NCBI RefSeq assembly: GCF_018598555.1
Contig: NZ_JAHEWN010000007.1
Location: 1 to 64,000, forward strand
DNA length: 64,000 nucleotides
Direction of reading: 5' to 3'
Source of the DNA: Curtobacterium aurantiacum
GTDB lineage: Bacteria; Actinomycetota; Actinomycetes; Actinomycetales; Microbacteriaceae
Part shown: piece after piece, positions 57,861-64,000 of the stretch
Position numbering within the stretch: position 1 is the stretch's first letter
How the letters are laid out: every line of letters begins with the position of its first letter
Made by a program: the position numbers and the translations under genes
The notes under the pieces: model-generated
What the model was told of the DNA's origin: nothing
Database searches by the model: none
Seen by the model: the letters and a program-made list of their open reading frames with translations, nothing else

Positions 57861-59096
57861 TCACTGCGAGCCGAGCTGGCTCGCGATGGACGACATCGTC
57901 TCCTTGCCGGAGGTCTGTCCGTTCACCGCCTGCAGGGCGTACTGCGCGAAGAGCTGGTTGAGCTGGTCGCTCTGCTTGTTGCCGGGCAGCGGGGTGGCGT
58001 TCTCGAGCCCGGTCTTCAACGCGTCCTCGACCCCGTCGATGCCGGCGTTGTCGTACCAGGCCTGCTGCGCCGCGGTGCGCGCCGGGAAGGCGCGCCCCTG
58101 CTCGGCGAGCGAGGTGAGCGTGGCCTCGTTCGTCATCGTGGTGATGGCCTTGAACGCCTGCTCGGGGTACTTGCACTGCTTCGAGATGCCGAAACCCGAC
58201 CCGGCGGCGAACGAGCTGGGTCCGTCCGTGCCCGAGGGGATCGTCGTGATGCCGAGGTCGAACTGCACCTTGGCCTTCTGGCTGATGATCGACCAGGGGC
58301 CGTCGCTGTACATCGCGACGTCACCGGACACGAACGCGTTGTCGTCGGTGGAGCCGTCGGTGCTCGCCTGCGTGGCGTAGCCGTCCTTCACCAGACCGCC
58401 GATCCAGTCGAGCCCTTCGGCGAACTCCGCGTTCGTCGCGTCGAGCGTGCCGTCGGCGTCGATCACCCGGCCACCGTTGTAGCCGAGGATCATCGACTCG
58501 AGGGGGATGTCCTCGACGCTCGTGCCCCAGATCGGCGTACCAGCGGCCTTGAGCTGCTCCGCGGCGTCCTCGAACTCGTCGACCGTCCAGCCCGGCTTCG
58601 GCTCGTCGACGCCCGCCTTCTCGAAGATGTCCTTGTTGTAGAACATGACCATGGGCCCGGTGTCGTACGGCAGCCCGTAGAGCTTGCCGTCGACCTCCAT
58701 GCCGTCGAGCCCGGTCTGGTCGTACTCGCTCAGGTCGAGGTCGGCCTGCTTCGCCATGTCGTCGATCGGGACGAGCACGTCCGTGTAGTTCGCGGCGCGG
58801 AGCGACTGGATGCTCACGATGCAGGGTGCGGTGCCGGTGGACAACTGCGTGCGGAGCTTGGTCCAGTAGTCGTTGAAGGGGGAACCCTGGATCGAGACGT
58901 CCACGTCGTCGTCGGTCTTGACCGTGTCCGCGACCTTCTGCCACGCGGCCTTGTCCTCCTTCCCGGCGATCCACATGGCCCAGGTGAGGGAGTCCTCGGA
59001 CTGGCCGTCACTGGCGCTGCTGCCAGCGGAACAGCCGGTGAGCACGAGCACGGCAGCTGCTGCTGCCGCCAGTCCGGCGGTGCGTCGTCGTTGCAT
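57861..59096 (-). CDS. Sugar ABC transporter substrate-binding lipoprotein
   Basis: A 411-aa SBP_bac_1-type lipoprotein. Signal RTAGLAAAAAAVLVLTGC with lipobox near residue 22, then LTWAMWIAGKEDKAAWQ, PYDTGPMVMFYNKDIFEKAGV, and FAAGSGFGISKQC. Predicted to capture fucose or a fucoside for the two permeases. ATG at 59096 is chosen over GTG 59108 because GGAG lies 6 nt before it. It lies 45 nt after the fuconate dehydratase gene, likely same transcript. Confidence 0.92.
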   Translation of the reverse strand: MQRRRTAGLAAAAAAVLVLTGCSAGSSASDGQSEDSLTWAMWIAGKEDKAAWQKVADTVKTDDDVDVSIQGSPFNDYWTKLRTQLSTGTAPCIVSIQSLRAANYTDVLVPIDDMAKQADLDLSEYDQTGLDGMEVDGKLYGLPYDTGPMVMFYNKDIFEKAGVDEPKPGWTVDEFEDAAEQLKAAGTPIWGTSVEDIPLESMILGYNGGRVIDADGTLDATNAEFAEGLDWIGGLVKDGYATQASTDGSTDDNAFVSGDVAMYSDGPWSIISQKAKVQFDLGITTIPSGTDGPSSFAAGSGFGISKQCKYPEQAFKAITTMTNEATLTSLAEQGRAFPARTAAQQAWYDNAGIDGVEDALKTGLENATPLPGNKQSDQLNQLFAQYALQAVNGQTSGKETMSSIASQLGSQ

Positions 59097-59141
59097 CGGT
59101 GTCTCCACTTCGTCGTGGTGATGGGGTGTGCGGTGGGGTGT

Positions 59142-60479
59142 TCAGGCGACCCGGACGGCGTCCGGCACCCGATCGGGATCGGACTCGCCCCAGACCGGGC
59201 CGTCCGGGAACGCGTGGGTGGTCAGGGTGTCTGCGAGCAGCTCGGTGCCGGCGCCGGGCGCGGTCGGCGGCCAGTAGCGGCCGTCGTGGACGTCGACCGG
59301 GGTCACGAAGTGCTCGTGCAGGTGGTCGACGAACTCGATGCAACGGGTGTCGAGGTCACCGGTCAGGGCGACCGCGTCGAACATCGACAGGTGCTGCACC
59401 GCCTCGCACAGGCCGACACCGCCGGCGTGCGGGCAGACGCGGACGCCGTGCTTGGCGGCGAGGAGCAGGATCGCCAGGTTCTCGTTCACCCCGGCGACCC
59501 GGGTGGCGTCGATCTGCAGCACCGACATCGACCCGGCCTGGATCAGCTGCTTCGCGATCACCCGGTTCGCCATGTGCTCCCCCGTCGCGACCGGGATCGG
59601 GGCGATGCGTCGGGCGATCTCGGCGTGGGCGAGGATGTCGTCCGGGCTCGTCGGTTCCTCGACCCACGCGACGTCGAAGGGGCGGAGCCGGTCGATCCAC
59701 GCGACGGCCTCGTCGACGTCCCAGCGCTGGTTCGCGTCGATCGCGATCCGGACGTCCGGGCCGACGGTGGCGCGGGCGATGCCCATCCGGCGGACGTCCT
59801 CGTCCACGTCGCCGCCGACCTTGAGCTTGATCTGGGTGAACCCGTCGTCCACGGCTTCCCGGCACAGCCGCGCGAGCTTCTCGTCGTCGTAGCCGAGCCA
59901 GCCCGGGGTCGTCGTGTAGGCGCGGTAGCCCTCGCGCTCCAGGCGGGCTCGGCGTTCGGCGCGCAGCGGTTCGGCGGCGCGCAACAGCTCGAGCGCCTCG
60001 GCCGGGGTGATCGCGTCGGTCAGGTACCGGAAGTCCACCAGGTCGACGAGTTCCTCGGGGCGCAGGTCGGCGAGCAGTGCCCAGAGCGGCTGCCCCGCAC
60101 GCTTCGCCCGGAGGTCCCACAGGGCGTTCACGACGGCGCCGATCGCCATGTGCATCACGCCCTTCTCCGGCCCGAGCCACCGCAGCTGCGAGTCGTGCAC
60201 CATCGCGCGCCAGGTGCCGCCCATGTCGGCGAGGACGGCCTCGGCTTCGGCACCGACGACGTAGCCACGAAGCGCCGCGATCGCCGACTCCTGCACCTCG
60301 TTGCCGCGGCCGATGGTGAAGACGAAGCCGGTGCCGACCAGGCCGTCGAGCGCGTCGGTGGTGATCTCGACGTAGGCGGCGGAGTAGTCGGGTGCGGGGT
60401 TCATGGCATCGGACCCGTCGTGCTCCCGCGAGGTCGGGAACCGGATGTCGTGCACGTGCAGACCGGTGATGCGGCTCAT
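59142..60479 (-). CDS. L-fuconate dehydratase, enolase superfamily
   Basis: A 445-aa mandelate-racemase-subgroup enzyme converting L-fuconate to 2-keto-3-deoxy-L-fuconate. Seen: lysine motif IKLKVGG, metal ligands in [25 protein letters not shown] and ATGEHMANR, and the C-terminal [21 protein letters not shown] with the catalytic His. N-terminal capping domain intact ([24 protein letters not shown]). GGAG lies 7 nt before the ATG. First gene of the long leftward operon. Confidence 0.92.
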   Translation of the reverse strand: MSRITGLHVHDIRFPTSREHDGSDAMNPAPDYSAAYVEITTDALDGLVGTGFVFTIGRGNEVQESAIAALRGYVVGAEAEAVLADMGGTWRAMVHDSQLRWLGPEKGVMHMAIGAVVNALWDLRAKRAGQPLWALLADLRPEELVDLVDFRYLTDAITPAEALELLRAAEPLRAERRARLEREGYRAYTTTPGWLGYDDEKLARLCREAVDDGFTQIKLKVGGDVDEDVRRMGIARATVGPDVRIAIDANQRWDVDEAVAWIDRLRPFDVAWVEEPTSPDDILAHAEIARRIAPIPVATGEHMANRVIAKQLIQAGSMSVLQIDATRVAGVNENLAILLLAAKHGVRVCPHAGGVGLCEAVQHLSMFDAVALTGDLDTRCIEFVDHLHEHFVTPVDVHDGRYWPPTAPGAGTELLADTLTTHAFPDGPVWGESDPDRVPDAVRVA

Positions 60480-60521
60480 CTGTGTCTCCTGCCGTCCGGT
60501 CTCCGTCGACCGAACGGTGCA

Positions 60522-60550
60522 ATCAAAACATCCGATGTCTTGCGCGTCAA
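60522..60550 (-). promoter_or_regulatory. Promoter with operator-like site C for the leftward fucose operon
   Basis: On the minus strand TTGACG (60550-60545), 17 nt, TTTGAT (60527-60522). The near-palindrome AGACATCGGATGTTT (60540-60526) fills most of the spacer. Classic layout for repression by blocking RNA polymerase. The sequence after the palindrome, GATTGCACCG, is shared with the site at 50159. Confidence 0.6.
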
Positions 60551-60816
60551 GAGGCCTGTTCATGCCGTTTTGGCGAAAGTCGGCTCGCAACCGTCCGATG
60601 ACTGGCGTGGGGTGCGCCGGCCCGTCGATCCCTGTGGCCGATCCGCGAAAGCGACAGATCCCCGCGAACTGTTCGGGGGGATCTGTCGCGCTCGCGGGAC
60701 CGTCGACAGCGGAGCACGCACACCTGTCGCTTCGGCAAAGGGGGTGCGACCAGACCACGGACGGGAGGCGCGGTGCGGGTCCGAACCGCATCCCACCTCC
60801 CGTCCGTGGGCGCGCT
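60551..60816. other. Intergenic region with nested hairpins
   Basis: No credible gene. A stem GCGACAGATCCCC / GGGGATCTGTCGC (60651-60689) is flanked by further arms (CGCGAAA, CTCGCG). Another stem CCACGGACGGGAGG / CCTCCCGTCCGTGG (60755-60809) belongs to the GACGGACGGGAGG palindrome family and probably terminates the tetR gene. Confidence 0.55.
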
Positions 60817-61401
60817 TCAGGCGGTGGCGAGCCGGCCCATCTCGGCCACCACGCCGCGGAGGCGGTCCGCCAGCTCGTCGCGCGAGCCGTCGGCGAAGCG
60901 GTGCGCCGACTCGACGAGCGCCGCCATGACGAGCGTCACCGCCGTCCGCGCCGAGTCGACGTCGGTCCGCTCAGCAGCGACCTCGAACACGGCGAGCCTG
61001 GCCCGGGCCATCCACTGCAGCATCGCGGGCACGATCTCCGGCCGCGCCTGCACGAGTTCCTTCATGCGGCGCCGGTCAGCGGGCAGTGTCACAGTGTCGG
61101 CGACGAGGTCGCAGAGGTTCGACACCAGCAGGCCCTCGGCGGTCAGGAACGCCTGCCGAGCGGCTTCGGGGACCGAGCTGTCGGGGAGCCCGAGGGCCGC
61201 GTCACCCTTCGACGGGAAGTAGTTGAAGAACGTGCGGGGCGAGACTCCGGCGTCGGCGCAGATCTCCTCGACCGTGACGCCGGCCAGGCCCCGGTCGGAC
61301 ACCAGTGCCAGCGCGGCCTCGTGGATCGCCTGCCGGGTCTGCTGCTTCTTGCGCTCCCGCAGGCCGCACTCGCCGGTCGTCGGCCCTTCGGTGGTGCTCA
61401 C
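60817..61401 (-). CDS. TetR-family regulator
   Basis: A 194-aa repressor. Helix-turn-helix: [52 protein letters not shown], seen from about residue 17 to 68. C-terminal ligand domain with [25 protein letters not shown] start with GAGGAG about 6 nt before it. Lies just downstream of the exporter gene and probably controls it. Confidence 0.9.
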   Translation of the reverse strand: MSTTEGPTTGECGLRERKKQQTRQAIHEAALALVSDRGLAGVTVEEICADAGVSPRTFFNYFPSKGDAALGLPDSSVPEAARQAFLTAEGLLVSNLCDLVADTVTLPADRRRMKELVQARPEIVPAMLQWMARARLAVFEVAAERTDVDSARTAVTLVMAALVESAHRFADGSRDELADRLRGVVAEMGRLATA

Positions 61402-61436
61402 GTGCTGCTCCTCGGGTGGAACGGGTCCTGCTGGGC

Positions 61437-61466
61437 GGGGCCTCCCGCCGGGTGGCGGGAGGCCCC
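61437..61466 (-). terminator. Hairpin between the exporter and tetR
   Basis: Stem GGGGCCTCCCGCC / GGCGGGAGGCCCC with a GGGT loop, 9 nt past the exporter stop. No T-run on the minus strand, so termination may be partial. Confidence 0.55.
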
Positions 61467-61475
61467 GGTCGGGTC

Positions 61476-63530
61476 CTACGCGCGGTCACGCTGGACCGGG
61501 ATCGAACCGGTGCCGGGCGCGGTGGGCGAGCCCATCGCGTCCGCGGCCCGCACGGCCTGCACCTCGAGGTCGTCGGCGGTGCCGGCGTCGTCCGCCTGCT
61601 CCTGCAGGGCCGAGCTCTTGCGGAGCGGCGGCGCCTTGAAGAAGAAGCTCAGGACGAACGCGAGCAGGATCACTGCGAAGCCGACCCAGTAGACCGTCAC
61701 GGCCGAGGCGTTGAACCCGGACATGAACGGCCGGGTCAGGGCTGCGTCCGCACCGTTGAGGTACGACGTGTCACTCGTCTCGGCGTTCGAGTCGCTCGAG
61801 TCGTTCGCGCCCTTGTCGATCTGCTTCGACAACTCCGGTGCGAGCTGGTCGACCCAGTAGGTGCGCTGCGCCGAGTCGGACCAGTCGACGACGAGCCGGC
61901 CGTCCTGCACGCTGGCGTGCGCCTTGTCCGCGGCGGCGGTGAGTGCCTGCTGCTGCACGGCGTCGGGAGCCCCGGCGGTGGCCTGGGTCACCCGGTCGGT
62001 GGCGGTGTCGAGGCCGGACTGCACCTGCTGCTGCAGCGGGGTGACGATCGGGTCCCAGATCTGGTCCATCACACCCTGGTTGGCCTTCTCGCTGGCGACC
62101 TCCGGGTCGAGCGCCGCACTGAGAGCGGGCTTCAGGTTCGACTCGTCCGCCGTGGCGTGCAGGATGTTCGTCGGCATGAGCGAGAACAGCACGGAGAGCA
62201 GGACGGCGGTGCCGAGCGTGCCACCGATCTGCCGGAAGAACGTGGCCGACGACGTCGCGACGCCCATGTCCCGCGGCTGCACCGAGTTCTGCGAAGCCAG
62301 GGTGATGCTCTGCATGAGCTGTCCGAGCCCGAGGCCGATCAGGAACATGCCGATCATCAGGAACCACAGCGGCTTGTCGATCGTCATGAACGTCAGGACG
62401 ACGTAGCCGAGCGACACGAGGGCCGTGCCGATGACCGGGAAGATCCGGTAGCGGCCGGTGCGCGCCACGATCTGCCCCGACGCGATCGAGGCGATCATCA
62501 GGCCGCCGATCATGGGCAGGGTCGCGAACCCGGACTGCGTCGGGGTCAGACCCGTGACGATCTGCAGGTAGAGCGGGATGGTGAGCATCGCGCCGAACAT
62601 CGCGAAGCCGACCAGGAAGCCCAGGATCGTCGCCATCGAGAACGTGCTCGAGCGGAACAGCTTGAGCGGGATGATCGCGTCGTCCTGCATGCGGGTCTCG
62701 ATCACCAGGAACGCGACGAGGCCGAGCACACCGATCACGTAGCAGGCGATCGCGCTCGCCGAGCCCCAGCCCCACGTGCGACCCTGCTCCGCGACGAGGA
62801 GCAGCGGCGCCAGCGTGACGATGACCGAGGTCGCGCCCCACCAGTCGATGCGCGGCTTGGCCTTCGCCTCGCCGAACTTCGGCAGGTGCAGGAACGCGAT
62901 CACCATGAGCAGCGCGGCGACGCCGATCGGCACGTTGATCAGGAAGACCCATCGCCAGCCGGTGATGCCGATGATCGAGCTCGCGCCGGCGAACAGGCCA
63001 CCGATGAGCGGGCCGATCACGGACGAGATACCGAACACGGCGAGGAAGTACCCCTGGTACTTCGCGCGCTCACGCGGGGCGAGGATGTCGCCCATGATCG
63101 CGAGCGGCAGCGACATCAGCGCACCGGCACCGACGCCCTGGAACGCGCGGAAGGCGGCGAGCATGGTCATCGACGTCGAGATGGTCGACAGCAGCGAGCC
63201 GAGGATGAAGACCACGATGCCGAAGATGTAGAGCGGGCGGCGGCCGAAGACGTCCGACAGCTTGCCGTAGATCGGGGTCGTGATGGTCGACGCGATCAGG
63301 TACGCGGTCGTGACCCAGGCCTGCTGGTCGAGGCCGTGCAGGTCGTCGCCGATGGTGCGGATCGCGGTGCCGACGATGGTCTGGTCGAGCGACGACAGGA
63401 ACATGCCCGCCATCAGGCCGTAGATGACGAGCAGGATCTGGCGGTGCGACATGATCGGCTTGCCCGGCGTGTTCGCCGGGGAGTCCTGTCGTCCGCGCGA
63501 CACCTCGACGGGTGCGGTGGCAGTGGACAT
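61476..63530 (-). CDS. DHA2-type MFS multidrug exporter
   Basis: A 684-aa inner-membrane transporter with 14 predicted TM segments. Motif A GKLSDVFGRRP near residue 95, TM1 LSSLDQTIVGTAIRTIGDDL with the DHA2 aspartate, motif C GISSVIGPLIGGLF. Larger than usual (about 500 aa) because of a 150-residue extracytoplasmic loop between TM13 and TM14 (about 470-615), Gln/Asp-rich, like EmrB-type actinobacterial pumps. Expected to export drugs by proton antiport. TetR neighbour. Confidence 0.93.
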   Translation of the reverse strand: MSTATAPVEVSRGRQDSPANTPGKPIMSHRQILLVIYGLMAGMFLSSLDQTIVGTAIRTIGDDLHGLDQQAWVTTAYLIASTITTPIYGKLSDVFGRRPLYIFGIVVFILGSLLSTISTSMTMLAAFRAFQGVGAGALMSLPLAIMGDILAPRERAKYQGYFLAVFGISSVIGPLIGGLFAGASSIIGITGWRWVFLINVPIGVAALLMVIAFLHLPKFGEAKAKPRIDWWGATSVIVTLAPLLLVAEQGRTWGWGSASAIACYVIGVLGLVAFLVIETRMQDDAIIPLKLFRSSTFSMATILGFLVGFAMFGAMLTIPLYLQIVTGLTPTQSGFATLPMIGGLMIASIASGQIVARTGRYRIFPVIGTALVSLGYVVLTFMTIDKPLWFLMIGMFLIGLGLGQLMQSITLASQNSVQPRDMGVATSSATFFRQIGGTLGTAVLLSVLFSLMPTNILHATADESNLKPALSAALDPEVASEKANQGVMDQIWDPIVTPLQQQVQSGLDTATDRVTQATAGAPDAVQQQALTAAADKAHASVQDGRLVVDWSDSAQRTYWVDQLAPELSKQIDKGANDSSDSNAETSDTSYLNGADAALTRPFMSGFNASAVTVYWVGFAVILLAFVLSFFFKAPPLRKSSALQEQADDAGTADDLEVQAVRAADAMGSPTAPGTGSIPVQRDRA

Positions 63531-63600
63531 GCGGGGTTCCTCACAGGGGATGTGGCGTGGTGGTCGTCGGCCCGGGCGGGACCCCGAACGAGGGTCAACC

Positions 63601-63655
63601 TTGCAGGCTCTGCAACTTTACACCGCCAGCACCTTTGCCACCAACGCAAAGTTGC
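63601..63655 (-). promoter_or_regulatory. Exporter promoter with operator-like palindromes
   Basis: Minus strand TTGGTG (63644-63639), 18 nt, TAAAGT (63620-63615). Just downstream the palindrome TTGCAGAGCCTGCAA (63615-63601) would sit at the transcription start. GCAACTTT (63612 on) and AAAGTTGC (ending 63655) form a second, wider inverted pair around the promoter. A TetR protein likely binds one of them. Confidence 0.45.
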
Positions 63656-63734
63656 CGATGGTGCACGTTCGTGTACGGGTTCTCAGGGTGACCCGGGGGA
63701 CGCGCCTGTCCAGGGAGCGCAGCGCACCGGAGCG

Positions 63735-63740
63735 TACGGT
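63735..63740 (+). promoter_or_regulatory. -10 box (leaderless) of the last gene
   Basis: TACGGT ends 7 nt before the ATG at 63748. Confidence 0.35.
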
Positions 63741-63747
63741 CCACCGC

Positions 63748-64000
63748 ATGACTGATGAGCACCGCACCCCGCGTCCCGAAGACGACGCCGCGCGCCTCGG
63801 TCTCGTGGTCGTCGGAGAAGCAGCAGCCCTGCAGTCCGGCGACGAGGCGGCACTGGACGCGAGCGAGCAGAACATCCGCGACACGATCGACGAGCTGGTC
63901 GACGAGCCCCTGACCCCGCGGCAGGAGGAGGTCGTCGAACGACTCGCTTCGGCCGGTGGCACGCTCACCGCCGGACTGAGCGGTGCCCTCGCCGCCCAGA
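63748..64000 (+). CDS. Unidentified gene, cut by the window edge
   Basis: Open frame from ATG 63748 to the window end, 84 codons with no stop. It begins MTDEHRTPRPEDDAARLGLVV, is acidic and helical (EQNIRDTIDELVDEPLTPRQEEVV), ending in an Ala/Gly-rich stretch. No family recognised. An overlapping minus-strand frame (63618-63968) is less plausible because it has no promoter and poor composition. Confidence 0.6.
   Translation, partial: MTDEHRTPRPEDDAARLGLVVVGEAAALQSGDEAALDASEQNIRDTIDELVDEPLTPRQEEVVERLASAGGTLTAGLSGALAAQ

Noticed and set aside
61305-63755. 816-aa open frame on the plus strand
   Set aside because: Antisense to the exporter and tetR genes and composed of His/Arg/Asp runs.
63618-63968. 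Minus-strand gene at the right edge
   Set aside because: Ser/Arg-rich with no ribosome site; the plus-strand frame from 63748 has a -10 box, a start and normal composition.

Overview
The window reads as a chromosomal segment of a high-GC actinobacterium. Gene density is high, start codons are often GTG, genes are chained by ATGA, GTGA or TGATG overlaps, and many promoters place a TANNNT -10 box only 6-8 nt before the start codon. Gene content and order (argCJBDFGH next to pheST, infC-rpmI-rplT, a DUF1844 gene, an orphan maltokinase, a large MTES_1575-type ATPase) fit Microbacteriaceae, probably near Curtobacterium. That placement is an inference from gene style, not a database match. No insertion sequence, prophage, CRISPR array or plasmid gene was seen.

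Layout. Positions 1-361 hold the promoter and leader of an rRNA operon that runs leftward out of the window. Positions 471-16.7 kb are a leftward housekeeping block: tyrS, an alkyladenine DNA glycosylase gene, the complete arginine operon argC-J-B-D-F-G-H, pheS-pheT, a SpoU-type RNA methyltransferase, and infC-rpmI-rplT, with infC probably starting at a rare ATC codon. From 17 to 31 kb come mixed single genes: DUF1844, maltokinase, CYTH-CHAD, a GH2 glycosidase, a PIG-V-like membrane protein, secreted proteins, tRNA-Ala(CGC), galU, 5-formyl-THF cyclo-ligase, an FmdB-type zinc ribbon and mscL. From 31 to 49 kb lie a CDP-alcohol phosphatidyltransferase, a 1284-aa helicase-like ATPase with a nuclease-like C-terminus and a lysine-less P-loop, oxidoreductases, twin lipoproteins, an amino-acid ABC importer, a DUF3800 gene, a candidate small RNA, a SAH deaminase / SahH-like / cupin operon, a PrsW-type protease and a mycoredoxin.

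Positions 49.3-60.6 kb form an apparently complete L-fucose utilisation locus of the non-phosphorylating type. Alpha-L-fucosidase (GH29) releases fucose. A binding protein plus two permeases, with no ATPase encoded here, would import it. Mutarotase, aldo/keto reductase (fucose dehydrogenase), fuconolactonase, fuconate dehydratase, an SDR dehydrogenase and an FAH-family hydrolase would complete breakdown. A FadR-type GntR regulator sits inside the locus. A near-palindrome of the type AGACATCGGATGTTT lies in the spacer of the fuconate dehydratase promoter, over the -10 box of the FAH gene promoter, and in partial form upstream of the lactonase gene. It is the likely operator.

Positions 60.8-64 kb hold a TetR regulator and a 14-TM DHA2-type exporter with an operator-like palindrome at its promoter, then the start of an unidentified gene cut by the window edge. 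Long palindromes mark almost every tail-to-tail junction. Two are 48-bp perfect palindromes that are nearly identical, and two others are 70-bp copies of one repeat.
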